From assembly GCA_902141825.1 (NCBI GenBank), contig CABFPG010000007.1, positions 62,001 through 126,000 on the forward strand: a stretch of 64,000 bases of DNA. Direction: 5' to 3'. Source of the stretch: Thalassocella blandensis (GTDB lineage: Bacteria; Pseudomonadota; Gammaproteobacteria; Pseudomonadales; Cellvibrionaceae). The notes under the pieces are model-generated. The model did not search any database. It was not told where the DNA came from and saw only the letters and a program-made list of their open reading frames with translations. A program made the translations under genes and the position numbers. Positions 33,987 through 43,173 of this stretch are shown here, piece after piece; within the stretch, counting starts at the first letter, position 1; each line of letters opens with the position of its first letter.

Positions 33987-34466
33987 ATGCACGAACACAA
34001 CCACCAAATTTGCATTGATCAAGCCCTGAAACGGGCCAAACAAGTGTGCCTCCAGCACGGTGTTCGCCTGACTGAGTTACGCGAACAGATTTTACGTTTG
34101 ATCTGGCAGAATCATAAGCCACTCGGCGCCTATTTATTGATGAACCTGCTTGAGGAAAATTCTGATCGTGAGCATGTGGCACCACCGACTGTTTATCGTA
34201 CATTGGATTTTTTAATTGAACACGGCTTGATTCATAAAGTGCATTCACTGAATGCCTATGTCGGCTGTTCCAGCCCCAATCAAGATCGTTGCAATGCCCT
34301 GTTCATCTGTTCCGTGTGCGGTGAGACAGAAGAAATCCCCAACAACAGTATTCAGCAAGCCATTAATTTAAGCGCTTCCCAACACAAGTTCACAGTGGAA
34401 AACCAGATGCTGGAAATCATGGGTAAATGCCAACCCTGTAAACAGAAAAAAGCGAGTGACTCATGA
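33987..34466 (+). CDS. zur: Zinc uptake regulator Zur (Fur family)
   Basis: 159 residues, normal Fur-family length. The winged helix part has RLTELREQILRLIW and PTVYRTLDFLIEHGLIHKV; the structural zinc site has paired CxxC motifs Cys108/Cys111 (FICSVCGE) and Cys148/Cys151 (GKCQPC), and Cys94/Cys102 lie nearby. Zn2+-bound Zur represses zinc uptake genes. The first residues are His-rich (MHEHNH). The znuC start overlaps its stop by four bases (ATGA), so zur, znuC and znuB form an operon that should be autorepressed through the box at 33913. The ribosome site is weak. Confidence 0.95.
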   Translation: MHEHNHQICIDQALKRAKQVCLQHGVRLTELREQILRLIWQNHKPLGAYLLMNLLEENSDREHVAPPTVYRTLDFLIEHGLIHKVHSLNAYVGCSSPNQDRCNALFICSVCGETEEIPNNSIQQAINLSASQHKFTVENQMLEIMGKCQPCKQKKASDS

Positions 34467-35224
34467 GTGCCGATATACTGCTCGAGGTCGAAAACCTCGG
34501 TTTTCACATCGACGGCAAGCAACTATTACACAATGTGAGCTTCTCCCTGCAACGCGGAGAAATCACAACGGTTATCGGACCCAATGGGGCAGGTAAAAGT
34601 ACGCTGGTGAAAGTCATTACGGGCTTACTTCCCGCCTCAAGTGGTGAAGTGAAACTGGCTCCACGACTAACATTTGGCTACGTACCACAACGCCTGCATA
34701 TGGATGCGAGCCTGCCAATTAAAGTATCGCGCTTTCTCAGCCTCAGCGATTGCAGCAAATCTGCCTATAAGCAAGCGCTGGCCTTGTTTGACGTGTCACA
34801 CCTGTACAACCAGCTCATGCACCGGCTTTCCGGCGGAGAACTGCAGCGAGTGCTTCTGGCTCGTGCGGTAGCCCGCAAACCCGATGTTCTGGTGCTGGAC
34901 GAACCTTTACAAGGAGTCGATGTAAATGGACAAAGTGAACTGTATCGATTGATCGCCTCGCTACGTGACGAACTCGATTGTGCCATCTTTATGGTCTCGC
35001 ACGATCTGCATCTGGTGATGGCACAGACCGACAAAGTGCTTTGCCTTAATCAGCATGTTTGCTGCCAGGGTCAACCGGAAAGCGTATCTCAGCATCCCGA
35101 ATATTTGCGCCTTTTTGGCAAGAGTGTCGCCGAAGAATTTGCCGTGTACACCCATCACCACGACCACCACCATAACATTCATGGCGATGCTGTCAGCTGC
35201 GATAAGGGTTGTGACCATGCCTGA
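34463..35224 (+). CDS. znuC: Zinc ABC transporter, ATPase
   Basis: 253 residues, one ABC domain: Walker A GPNGAGKST near 39-47, signature LSGGELQR, Walker B VLVLDEP and the switch His in VSHDLHLV. It powers zinc import through ZnuB. The C-terminal tail (about 229-253) is rich in His and Cys (THHHDHHHNIH, CDKGCDH), a tail seen in many ZnuC proteins that may sense or buffer zinc. The 5' end overlaps zur by four bases and the 3' end overlaps znuB by eight, so translation is probably coupled. Confidence 0.95.
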   Translation: MSADILLEVENLGFHIDGKQLLHNVSFSLQRGEITTVIGPNGAGKSTLVKVITGLLPASSGEVKLAPRLTFGYVPQRLHMDASLPIKVSRFLSLSDCSKSAYKQALALFDVSHLYNQLMHRLSGGELQRVLLARAVARKPDVLVLDEPLQGVDVNGQSELYRLIASLRDELDCAIFMVSHDLHLVMAQTDKVLCLNQHVCCQGQPESVSQHPEYLRLFGKSVAEEFAVYTHHHDHHHNIHGDAVSCDKGCDHA

Positions 35225-36002
35225 TTTCTTACTGTATTCGTTATTGGTGGGTATCGCCATTGCAATAGTTGCCGGGCCGCTGGGTTCATTTACGGTGTGG
35301 CGTAAAATGGCTTATTTCGGCGATACCTTGGCACACTCAGCGCTTATCGGCGTTGCTCTTGGGCTATTCCTGTCCATCAACGTTGCCCTGACCATAGTGT
35401 TTACCTGCATTTTAATTGCCGTATTACTGGTGTACCTGGAACACCGCAATTCTTTGTCGACCGACACCCTGCTCGGCGTCATTTCCCACGGCTCTCTAGC
35501 CTTGGGGCTGGTGTGTGTAAGCCTTTACTCCAGTCAGCGTGTGAATTTATTTGCCTACTTGTTTGGCGATCTGCTGACCGTTACCTTGAGCGAAGTTATA
35601 ACCATTTACCTGGTGGTAGCTCTAATGCTAGGGGCGATTTGCTGGCTGTGGAAACCCTTGCTAATGATCACGGTTGATCAAAGCCTGGCGAAAGTTGAAG
35701 GTCGACGCGTCACACTTCTGCGTTTATCCCTGATGATGATGGTCGCACTGGTTATTGCCTTGGCGATGAAAATTGTGGGGGTAATGTTGATTACCGCCTT
35801 GCTGATTATCCCTGCCGCAACCAGCCGACGCTTAACCAGCTCTCCAGAAGCCATGGCCCTGGTTGCTTCGGTCATTGGTGTGATTTCGGTAATATTGGGG
35901 TTGGGAGCATCCTATTGGTTTGACATTCCCGCCGGTCCAGCCGTTGTGCTGGCGGCCCTGGCCAGCTTTTTACTCACACTGCCGGTCCAGAGTCGCTATT
36001 AG
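35217..36002 (+). CDS. znuB: Zinc ABC transporter, membrane permease
   Basis: 261 residues and about eight or nine membrane helices. Family blocks: AGPLGSFTVWRKMAYFGDTLAHSALIG at the start (shown in two parts: AGPLGSFTVWRKMAYFGD, TLAHSALIGVAL), then LLGVISHGSLALGLV and MKIVGVMLITALLIIPAAT. It forms the zinc channel with ZnuC. The ATG at 35217 lies inside the end of znuC and gives the normal family N-terminus; the frame stays open further upstream, but that sequence is antisense-like read-through of znuC and is not part of the protein. Confidence 0.95.
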   Translation: MPDFLLYSLLVGIAIAIVAGPLGSFTVWRKMAYFGDTLAHSALIGVALGLFLSINVALTIVFTCILIAVLLVYLEHRNSLSTDTLLGVISHGSLALGLVCVSLYSSQRVNLFAYLFGDLLTVTLSEVITIYLVVALMLGAICWLWKPLLMITVDQSLAKVEGRRVTLLRLSLMMMVALVIALAMKIVGVMLITALLIIPAATSRRLTSSPEAMALVASVIGVISVILGLGASYWFDIPAGPAVVLAALASFLLTLPVQSRY

Positions 36003-36124
36003 CTTTTTTGACTTGTAGCCTTTTTGGTTTGGAGACTTCAGTTATGCTTCTTACCAATGGGCTTTTCTCAGCCTGAGCTGGCAAAGAAGTATTTGCACCA
36101 GGTAAGTAAGCTATAACTTACTGC

Positions 36125-36622
36125 TTAGAGGTAGTGATAACTGCCATTCGCGTAGACCAGAAGCTCTGCAGACGGGTCGCCAAGCTTCACCTTCTCAATA
36201 TTACCAATATAGATATTGTGTGTACCATAAGGCACTGTCTGTGTTTTTTGACAGAAAAACACAGAGAGCGCATCGTTCAAATAAAAGAGCCCCGACGCTT
36301 CATCCAAGAGCCAATCCCCACTTTGGAATCGGCTATCACCTTCTGCTGGTGCCGCGCACAGATTTGACACATCTTCATGATCCCGGCTTAACACATTCAC
36401 AGTAAACCCGGTGGTTTTTGCCAGAGCACCGTCCATTCGTGCCAGGCGATTGATACATACCAGCAAGGAAGGTGGATTGTCGGACACCGAGGTGACGGAC
36501 GACGCTGTCATTGCGACACGCTCACCCGTTTCAGTCATCGCCGTAATCACACAGACTCCCGAAGCCAGATTACGCATGCCCTGCCGAAGCGCCTGTGCCA
36601 AGTCCTCTTCAATTTGACTCAT
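36125..36622 (-). CDS. Flavin reductase-like (HpaC/FMN-binding split barrel) protein
   Basis: 165 residues, normal for the short-chain flavin reductase family. Visible: MRNLASGVCVITAM, a Thr-Ala-Ser-Ser block (MTASSVTSVSDNPPSLLVCI) that binds FMN, FTVNVLSRDHEDVSNLCA, and the C-terminal GSYHYL. Such enzymes use NAD(P)H to make reduced FMN or FAD for two-component monooxygenases. No monooxygenase gene is nearby, so its partner is unknown. It is convergent with znuB and monocistronic. Confidence 0.88.
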   Translation of the reverse strand: MSQIEEDLAQALRQGMRNLASGVCVITAMTETGERVAMTASSVTSVSDNPPSLLVCINRLARMDGALAKTTGFTVNVLSRDHEDVSNLCAAPAEGDSRFQSGDWLLDEASGLFYLNDALSVFFCQKTQTVPYGTHNIYIGNIEKVKLGDPSAELLVYANGSYHYL

Positions 36623-37059
36623 TAATAAACTCTGAATTGTATTGGTTAAAATGTATTTCTATATGTTCTTAGCCGACCAGGCGCCTGGGGCGACAGTGGA
36701 CCCTGCCTAAAAACAGGATACCAGGGTTTGGAGCGACCGTTATCACCGGGAAGTTTTCTACTTGCGCCTTGAGTCTTATATCCCTTGAGCTTTATTCGCC
36801 TTTAGAGTTTTCCAGATTTTTCGCTACAAAGACCTGTATTTTCCTGCATTTTCACGAAAGTTCTGCAAAGACTTGCTAAGAGATAAATGCCGGGGCTGTC
36901 ACCCAGTGATCAGTCCGTCATTGGGAATAAGTTCACCCGTGAGCCTATGATAACTGACCTTGGCGCCCTACCCCAAGGCTTCCATTGCCATCAGCTCCGG
37001 CTGCTGGGCCTCTGATCAGAGGCCGCGCTGGCTTATTCTTTTAAGACACCGGATGCGTT
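36623..37059. other. Intergenic, 437 bp, rich in dyads
   Basis: No credible gene. It contains a 12-bp palindrome CCAGGCGCCTGG (36677-36688), a hairpin CCCAGTGA/TCATTGGG (about 36901-36924) and an 18-bp perfect palindrome GGCCTCTGATCAGAGGCC (37007-37024), none followed by a T-run. It includes the 3' region of the sco gene and the 5' region of the flavin reductase gene. Confidence 0.6.
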
Positions 37060-37734
37060 TTAAAATTGGGAGACAATGGATTGATAGGTCGTTTTCAACC
37101 GGGCAAGTTCAAAAGGTGGTTTGAAGAAGCCGTGATAATGCCCTTTGGGGTTTATCAAAACCAGGTTTCCCGTGTGGTCGATGGTGTAGTCATCTTCCAA
37201 TTTGACTTTGCTAAACGCCACATTGACGTTGCGAGAGAACTTTAAAATCTCCAGGAATTCACCACTGACACCGATAAAATCCGGATTAAAGAAAGGAACA
37301 TACTGCGCAAGAATGTCTGGAGTATCCCGCGCCGGGTCCAGAGACACCATTAAGACCTGTGTTTGCTTTGCAATATCAGGGTCCAGCTGTCCCACAACCT
37401 GATTCAGTTTGGCCAGTGTGGTTGGACATATATCCGGGCAATGGCTGAATCCAAAATATATCAAACTCCATTTCCCTTGAATGTCCGCCAAGGTAAAGGC
37501 TTCGCCCTGATGGTTGAGCAAGGAGAAGTCCTTAATGATGCGAGGGTTGTCAAACATGATTGCGCCATTTGCGCGCAACTCTTCTGCCGACATTACTCGC
37601 GGTGAAGTAATTTTGTAGACGAAGCCGGTGATAAATAATGTCATGACCGCCACAATACTGATAACGGTGATGGCGATACCACGTCGCTGTTCAGCGCTGG
37701 TATTCATATGCTCTGCGGTGAGTTCTTGCGTCAT
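37060..37734 (-). CDS. sco: SCO1/SenC-type copper chaperone for cytochrome oxidase
   Basis: 224 residues. One N-terminal membrane anchor (about 20-40), then a thioredoxin-like domain with the copper site Cys99/Cys103 ([10 protein letters not shown]) and His187 (DHTGNLVLI), all three intact. SCO proteins deliver copper to the CuA centre of subunit II. The ATG at 37734 overlaps the cyoE stop as ATGA, so the two genes are translationally coupled; longer frames reaching into cyoE are not real. It is the last gene of the haem/copper assembly operon. Confidence 0.95.
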   Translation of the reverse strand: MTQELTAEHMNTSAEQRRGIAITVISIVAVMTLFITGFVYKITSPRVMSAEELRANGAIMFDNPRIIKDFSLLNHQGEAFTLADIQGKWSLIYFGFSHCPDICPTTLAKLNQVVGQLDPDIAKQTQVLMVSLDPARDTPDILAQYVPFFNPDFIGVSGEFLEILKFSRNVNVAFSKVKLEDDYTIDHTGNLVLINPKGHYHGFFKPPFELARLKTTYQSIVSQF

Positions 37735-38633
37735 ACGGGGGTGATCGGCAGCAAATAGTGGTCGGCCAACATAATGACAAACAGTGCCATCAGGTAGACT
37801 ATCGAATAGCGGAAGGTGTCCATGCCGGCATTTTTCTGCTTGCCACGCAATAACACCCAGGCGTAATACATAAACCCAATGCCCAGCACCACTGCGCCAA
37901 GCAGATACAACCAATTCATCATACGTGTCACAAAAGGCAAAAGCGTCACAGCGATAAGAATGAGGGTGTACAGCATAATGTGTAATTTAGTGTAAGCCTC
38001 GCCGTGTGTAACCGGCAGCATGGGAATCTTCGCTTTGGCATATTCCGCTTTTCGATGCACGGCCAGGGCCCAGAAGTGTGGCGGTGTCCAGGCAAAAATA
38101 ATCAGAACCAGTAACAGCGCATGCCCATGGATTTCCCCTGTGACTGCGGTCCAGCCTAATAGCGGCGGAGCGGCACCGGCCAGACCACCAATGACGATAT
38201 TCTGCGGTGTCGCACGCTTGAGAAATAGCGTATAAATAAAGGCATATCCAATCAGTGAAGCCAGGGTCAGCCAGGCGGTTAAGGCATTCACCCACACCAT
38301 CAGCACAGTCATGCCCAGCAGTCCCAGGACAAAAGCGAAAATTACAGCTTCGCGAGGTGCAACACGCCCCTGGGCAATCGGTCGGTTAAAAGTCCGTGCC
38401 ATTTTGGTATCCACATGGCGGTCGACAATATGGTTCACCGCCGCAGCGGAGCCGGCACACAAGGCGATGCCAAGGTTGCCAAAAAATAGAATATCAAGCG
38501 GCACCATTCCCGGCACAGCCAACAGCATGCCGATCAAGGAGGTTAACAACATCAAAAGAACGACGTTGGGTTTACAAAGCTCGTAATAATCCCGCCAGGT
38601 GGTTGATTCACTAATTGCGCTGCTATTTGTCAT
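37731..38633 (-). CDS. cyoE: Protohaem IX farnesyltransferase (haem O synthase)
   Basis: 300 residues and about nine membrane helices, UbiA superfamily. The first prenyl-binding motif is [19 protein letters not shown], a form of NxxxDxxxDxxMxRTxxRP; the second conserved loop region begins at [19 protein letters not shown]. It adds a farnesyl group to haem B, giving haem O, which CtaA turns into haem A for the aa3 oxidase. It starts 5 bases after ctaA and overlaps sco by 4, in a tightly packed operon. Such genes are also called ctaB. Confidence 0.96.
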   Translation of the reverse strand: MTNSSAISESTTWRDYYELCKPNVVLLMLLTSLIGMLLAVPGMVPLDILFFGNLGIALCAGSAAAVNHIVDRHVDTKMARTFNRPIAQGRVAPREAVIFAFVLGLLGMTVLMVWVNALTAWLTLASLIGYAFIYTLFLKRATPQNIVIGGLAGAAPPLLGWTAVTGEIHGHALLLVLIIFAWTPPHFWALAVHRKAEYAKAKIPMLPVTHGEAYTKLHIMLYTLILIAVTLLPFVTRMMNWLYLLGAVVLGIGFMYYAWVLLRGKQKNAGMDTFRYSIVYLMALFVIMLADHYLLPITPV

Positions 38634-38638
38634 GATAG

Positions 38639-39811
38639 TTACAGAGTATTAACGGTTCGAATTCTATGATTTATTGTAATTATGGTGAGCAGTAACAAGG
38701 CACCAACCGCGTTATGCATCACAGCGACTGCCAAGGGCAGGCTCAGTTCTACGTTTAAAATCCCCAGTAAAATCTGCAGCCCCAGCACGAAGCCTAAAAC
38801 CATGGCCAAATGGCGTGCTTGTTTGTATTCGGTTAACCACAGTTTTACGACTAACAAGGAAGCAAACACTAACACAAACAACGCACCGATTCGATGGCTG
38901 AGATGGATGGCGATGCGCGCTTTGCTCTCCAACAATCCACCGAGATAGTTGGGGCCAATATGCTGAAAAATATTAAACCCTTGCGCAAATTTTGCTTCTG
39001 GCCACCAGCTGTTTTGGCATAGCGGAAAATCCGGACAGGCAAGTGCGGCATAATTTGATGATAACCAGCCGCCTATCGCGATCTGGATAGCAACCAGACT
39101 CAATACAACAATGGCCAGAGGACGCAGCTGCATAAATTTCACTACCACCGCAGCATCTGCATGCCAGTGCCATCCCGCCAACCGTTGAAACAATAACCAC
39201 AACAGGGCAAAAGTGGTGAACCCACCTAATAAGTGGAGCGTTACCACCTGTGGCCATAGATTTAAGGTAACCGTCCACATACCAAACAGGCCCTGCAAAA
39301 TTACCAGCCCTGCAATAAATGCCGGCAGCTTGAATGGAGTTTTGGATTCATCCTGAAAAATTATCAGACGAGACAGATTGAGAAAGTACGCGGCGATAAT
39401 GATCCACAAGTACGGATCGAGAACATGTCCCACAAAAATTCGGGCAATGGTGGCTAAAACCAAAAGACTCAGGCAGGCGACGACACTGCGCCAGGGGTGC
39501 TCTCGATCCACCGCCTTTAAGCAAAATCCAAAAATGGCCAGTATCAACAAGCCCAGCGTACTGGCAAAAATTCGATGCAGCTGCTCGGGCCAGGTTTTGT
39601 CATGCTCTACCGGCGCGTGTGCAAACAGTTCATTGGCACGGGCAACATCAGCTTCTGTTTTTGGTACCCAGAAATGGCCGTAACAGGTCGGCCAGTCCGG
39701 ACAGCCCAGGCCGGCATCCGAAAGCCGTGTAAACGACCCAAGTACAACAACGCCACAGGCTAAAAATGCGGCCAACAGAGTGAGTTTGGTTACGGTTGAT
39801 CTATTTGTCAT
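38639..39811 (-). CDS. ctaA: Haem A synthase (COX15/CtaA)
   Basis: 390 residues, about eight membrane helices with paired His ligands ([29 protein letters not shown]). Opens with [21 protein letters not shown], the conserved N-terminal loop, and repeats ACPDFPLCQ in the second half. It oxidises haem O to haem A. Its ATG shares one base with the TAA of the preceding gene (TAATG) and cyoE follows after 5 bases. Confidence 0.96.
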   Translation of the reverse strand: MTNRSTVTKLTLLAAFLACGVVVLGSFTRLSDAGLGCPDWPTCYGHFWVPKTEADVARANELFAHAPVEHDKTWPEQLHRIFASTLGLLILAIFGFCLKAVDREHPWRSVVACLSLLVLATIARIFVGHVLDPYLWIIIAAYFLNLSRLIIFQDESKTPFKLPAFIAGLVILQGLFGMWTVTLNLWPQVVTLHLLGGFTTFALLWLLFQRLAGWHWHADAAVVVKFMQLRPLAIVVLSLVAIQIAIGGWLSSNYAALACPDFPLCQNSWWPEAKFAQGFNIFQHIGPNYLGGLLESKARIAIHLSHRIGALFVLVFASLLVVKLWLTEYKQARHLAMVLGFVLGLQILLGILNVELSLPLAVAVMHNAVGALLLLTIITINHRIRTVNTL

Positions 39812-40449
39812 TATTGGTAGTCAATGGAATATTTAAGCGCACGTTTTAGATCTTCTAACAGCAAATTTCCGTGCTGAGTGGTGTAGGACATCATGGCAAA
39901 CCCTTCCTGATCCACCAATAGATAATAGGGCTGCTGATTAAGATCCAAGGTTGCAGAAGCCTGGCTAAGCCAGCGATCCCACTGCGCACGCGTTACGGAA
40001 GCAGACTTTAACAAAGGATGATCTTTCACCAGACCGTCGATAAATTGCTGACCCGGTAAGCCTGCAAGATTGACGGCTATTCGCTCCAGGCGTTCACTTT
40101 TTTCCCCCAATCGAATATGGACCTGACGTGTAGTGTATAAAATATCCTCGCAGGCCTTGTCACATTGTTCAGTGACGGGAATCAGAAGACGCCATTTTTT
40201 TTCGTCATGTACCGCCCGCACGATCTGATGGTCGTCCGCTTCAAACAAATCTTTTACATTCACCGCACTGGTCAGCAGTACGCCATTATTCACCGTGTGC
40301 TGAGGAACCCCAATGCCAGTAAAGAACATAAAGTAGGCGGCACTGATCGGCAAAATGGATATCACCATAATCGCGATAAGTGTCCAGCGGTTTTTCTGTA
40401 CCGGTTTGTCTTCAACCGATGGCGATGGTTTAGTGGCTTCTGACATCAT
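39811..40449 (-). CDS. Membrane-anchored protein of the cytochrome oxidase assembly operon, unknown
   Basis: About 212 residues: a polar N-terminus, one membrane helix (TLIAIMVISILPISAAYFMF) and an outer domain with CDKACEDILYTTRQ, reminiscent of the CxxxC region of SCO/thioredoxin-fold proteins. A gene of this type sits between surf1 and ctaA in Pseudomonas, and an assembly role is inferred from that position. The frame is open to a TTG at 40512, but the ATG ATG pair at 40449/40446 gives a better N-terminus; neither has a clear ribosome site. It shares one base with ctaA. Confidence 0.75.
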   Translation of the reverse strand: MMSEATKPSPSVEDKPVQKNRWTLIAIMVISILPISAAYFMFFTGIGVPQHTVNNGVLLTSAVNVKDLFEADDHQIVRAVHDEKKWRLLIPVTEQCDKACEDILYTTRQVHIRLGEKSERLERIAVNLAGLPGQQFIDGLVKDHPLLKSASVTRAQWDRWLSQASATLDLNQQPYYLLVDQEGFAMMSYTTQHGNLLLEDLKRALKYSIDYQ

Positions 40450-40518
40450 ATTTATTATTTTCGTTGTCTGTGTTTGAAATGAAATATGCTGAACGCTAAG
40501 GCACTTCAGCAAAATTTT

Positions 40519-41247
40519 TTAGCGTTTACCGATAATTTGCATAATATTGGTGGAAGCATACAGATACAAAATCACCAAAGCGAGCGCCATTAAAAACCAT
40601 TGCACAGCATAGCCAATATGCTTGGCTGGCGATACATTGATAGGACGCCAGTATACCGTTAAAGCCCCCGTGCTGTCGGCGTCTATACGCAGAAGCAAAG
40701 GGTAGAGTTTCTGTTTAATCTGGCTGCTTAGCACAGGCAAATCAACTTCCAATATTTTATGCGGCCAGGTTTTTGCGCTGACATCCGCCTCGCGCACCAA
40801 CATAGAATCACTGGGCAATACCAGCGCGCCTGAAATCTCGATCGATCCCTCTGGCGTGATAACTTTCGGAACAAATTCTCGCAGCGGAGAACCTTCAACC
40901 CAGCCACGGTCTACTGCGACAACAGTATCGCCCTCATCAAGCTTGAACGGCATAATCACATGAAACCCGAGCTGACCATTCAGCATCTGGTTTTCTTTGA
41001 GCCAGTATTTTTCCGTTTGGAATTCTCCGCGCATCGTTACACGACGGAAATCCCTCTGTTCCACGTCAATCGCTTGGAATACTTGTGGTGGCAGAGATTG
41101 CTCCCGTTCCCACTGCGCCTGTATGGCGCGCTTTTGATCAGCGCGATCGAGTTGCCACGTCCCCAAAAAAATGAGTATGGGCAATAACAAAACGGAAAAC
41201 AGGGTTAACTTCCAATTAAACTCAAACCTTAACTCAGTGATTTTCAC
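40519..41247 (-). CDS. SURF1-family cytochrome oxidase assembly protein
   Basis: 242 residues with a membrane helix at each end (LFSVLLLPILIFLGTWQLDRA; HIGYAVQWFLMALALVILYL) and a periplasmic domain between. Family blocks: GTWQLDRADQK, VAVDRGWVEGS and KHIGYAVQWF. SURF1 helps haem A insertion into subunit I. First gene of the assembly operon (surf1, unnamed, ctaA, cyoE, sco) and divergent from the small DUF2909-type gene. Confidence 0.93.
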   Translation of the reverse strand: MKITELRFEFNWKLTLFSVLLLPILIFLGTWQLDRADQKRAIQAQWEREQSLPPQVFQAIDVEQRDFRRVTMRGEFQTEKYWLKENQMLNGQLGFHVIMPFKLDEGDTVVAVDRGWVEGSPLREFVPKVITPEGSIEISGALVLPSDSMLVREADVSAKTWPHKILEVDLPVLSSQIKQKLYPLLLRIDADSTGALTVYWRPINVSPAKHIGYAVQWFLMALALVILYLYASTNIMQIIGKR

Positions 41248-41355
41248 GCTTCGCTCTACAGATAATTAAATACAGTTTCAGAATTTTTTGCTTATTTTCC
41301 AACATTTGCATAGGCTATCGCCCAACTTTTTTTGCAAACTCTGGATCTAGTCGCC

Positions 41356-41604
41356 ATGCTAATAAAAATTTTAATTGTTATCGAGTTCATTGTCTTGCTG
41401 GTTTGTCTGGCAAGCAGCTTTACGTTTCTGGTAAAGGATATTGGCGTATCCGAATCCAAACGAGTACTTTATGCACTTGGTATTCGTATTACCTTTGCGG
41501 CGTTATTACTGGGGACAGTGGCTTATGGAATACAAACAGGAAAGCTAACGAATCAAGCACCTTGGGGCCACCATTGGCAGGCGGCCCCAACGTCAGAAAA
41601 TTAA
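41356..41604 (+). CDS. Small twin-transmembrane protein (DUF2909-like)
   Basis: 82 residues with two membrane helices (ILIVIEFIVLLVCLASSFTF and ITFAALLLGTVAYGI) joined by a loop LVKDIGVSESKRVLYALGIR. This matches the small 'twin transmembrane' proteins found between coxC and surf1 in pseudomonads; the role is unknown. ATG 41356 is preferred over a TTG at 41332 because it gives the usual family start. It is on the plus strand, unlike all other cox genes, and its stop overlaps the coxC stop by three bases. Confidence 0.8.
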   Translation: MLIKILIVIEFIVLLVCLASSFTFLVKDIGVSESKRVLYALGIRITFAALLLGTVAYGIQTGKLTNQAPWGHHWQAAPTSEN

Positions 41605-42518
41605 AGTATATAAACAAAAATAAACAGACCTAACCACACCACATCAACAAAGTGCCAGTACCAGCTCGATGCTTCAAAGCCGAAACAGTCATGATGGGAA
41701 AAGTGGCCTTTAAACACGGAACGCAGGAATTGGACCAGTAACATAATAGTCCCCATGGTCACGTGCAAACCGTGGAAACCGGTCAACATGAAGAAGGTTG
41801 TCCCATAAACGCCAGAATCCAAGGTTAATCCCACATGGTAGGCATGTGAATATTCTGCCCATTGCAAGCACAGAAAGATTGCGCCCAAAGCAACTGTTAT
41901 TCCCAACCAAATATTGAACAGTTTCTTGTTATCTCTCTTTAACGCGGTATGTGCAAAATGCACCGTAAAGCTCGAAGCCAAAAGAATGACCGTGTTGTAA
42001 AAAGGCAGCCAGCCGAGCCAATTACCCAGCCCCGGGTTTGCCATGTTTTCACCCGGGCCATTTACAACCGCTTTATCGCCACTTAGTGCTTGATCCGGAG
42101 TGGTCATCAAAGGCCATTCCGCCTTAAAGTTATTCCACAGAATTTCACTGGTCGGACCTGAACTTAACTCAGGTAATGCGATATTACGAATGTAAAATAA
42201 AGCTCCAAAAAATGCCGAGAAGAACATGACTTCGGAAAAAATAAACCAACCCATGCCCCAAACATATGAACGCTTTAACTGTGCACTGTTTAAGCCCTGA
42301 ATATTTTCATCGATGACGGTTCCAAACCAGGAATAGAGTACATAGCAAAAGAATGCCAGGCCGGCGATGAAGACCCACATCCCACTGCCATCTTTGTCGG
42401 CAGAAATTTCATTGATCCAATTTGCCAGACCAAAAACAGTAAAGAACAAACCAATAGATGCCATGAGAGGCAATTTACTTTGTTCTGGAACGTAATAAAT
42501 CTCGTGCTTGGTTTCCAT
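41601..42518 (-). CDS. coxC: Cytochrome c oxidase subunit III
   Basis: 305 residues, seven membrane helices. Recognisable by WFIFSEVMFFSAFFGALFYI (as two blocks WFIFSEVMFFSAF and FGALFYIRN), FTVHFAHTAL, FFMLTGFHGLHVTMG and WYWHFVDVVWLGLF. It stabilises subunit I and proton uptake. The 20-base gap to ctaG and same strand place it at the end of the structural operon coxB-coxA-ctaG-coxC. Confidence 0.97.
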   Translation of the reverse strand: METKHEIYYVPEQSKLPLMASIGLFFTVFGLANWINEISADKDGSGMWVFIAGLAFFCYVLYSWFGTVIDENIQGLNSAQLKRSYVWGMGWFIFSEVMFFSAFFGALFYIRNIALPELSSGPTSEILWNNFKAEWPLMTTPDQALSGDKAVVNGPGENMANPGLGNWLGWLPFYNTVILLASSFTVHFAHTALKRDNKKLFNIWLGITVALGAIFLCLQWAEYSHAYHVGLTLDSGVYGTTFFMLTGFHGLHVTMGTIMLLVQFLRSVFKGHFSHHDCFGFEASSWYWHFVDVVWLGLFIFVYIL

Positions 42519-42537
42519 AAATGTTTCCCCGCTGAAT

Positions 42538-43164
42538 CTAATTAGTATGTGCGGTTAATAGTGATGAATGGTTTTGCTGTTCTAACTGACTCGTCTGAAT
42601 TTGCTGTTTTTTGCTCTCAACATCGTCTGGCGAGATCTCAGTAACATCAAATAAACTGTATGACAAAATAATAGTATGAATAGCACGTGGCAGCTCCTGG
42701 TCCACAATAAATTGTAAGCCGAGTTTAGCTTCTTCGCCCGGTGCCAGCGCTTGTCGGTTAAAACAAAAACATTCCGTTTTATGAAAGTAATCTGTTGCGT
42801 TGTTGGGCACCATGCTCGGTACCGCTTGCCCCACCATAATATTTTCAGTCAGGTTTTTCGCTATAAAGTTTGTTGTTATGGCTTCACCGGGATGCACTTT
42901 CATCGTGAATGTCTCAGGAGCAAACTCCCAAGGCATTCCCTCATTATTGGAGGCCACAAACTTAACGCTCACGGTACGACTGGTATCCACTTCGGCCGCA
43001 ACTGCTTCATACTTTCCTTTGGTTTTGCCGTTTATTCCCGTCACTTCACAAAACAATGTGTATAACGGTGGCATTACCCAAATCGCAAAGACAAACATGC
43101 AAACACCAAAAACTGCCAGCTTTGCGACAGTTTTGGTGTTGTTTTGCTTTTCCTGCATCGTCAT
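42538..43164 (-). CDS. ctaG: Cytochrome oxidase copper chaperone (Cox11/CtaG)
   Basis: 208 residues: one N-terminal membrane helix and a periplasmic immunoglobulin-like domain with the copper motif FHKTECFCFN (Cys132, Cys134) and upstream Cys39. Cox11 inserts CuB into subunit I. It lies between coxA and coxC with gaps of 9 and 19 bases. A tail of about 25 Gln/Ser-rich residues extends past the usual family end. Confidence 0.96.
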   Translation of the reverse strand: MTMQEKQNNTKTVAKLAVFGVCMFVFAIWVMPPLYTLFCEVTGINGKTKGKYEAVAAEVDTSRTVSVKFVASNNEGMPWEFAPETFTMKVHPGEAITTNFIAKNLTENIMVGQAVPSMVPNNATDYFHKTECFCFNRQALAPGEEAKLGLQFIVDQELPRAIHTIILSYSLFDVTEISPDDVESKKQQIQTSQLEQQNHSSLLTAHTN

Positions 43165-43173
43165 GACAAGAAC

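Noticed and set aside
35055-35216. 54-codon N-terminal extension of ZnuB
   Set aside because: Lies inside znuC in another frame; the ATG at 35217 gives the normal family start.
36623-37059. Possible FMN riboswitch upstream of the flavin reductase gene
   Set aside because: The conserved core elements of the FMN class are not present; only unrelated dyads are seen.
37735-37914. 60-codon N-terminal extension of the SCO protein
   Set aside because: Lies inside cyoE; the ATG at 37734 overlaps the cyoE stop as ATGA and gives the normal protein.
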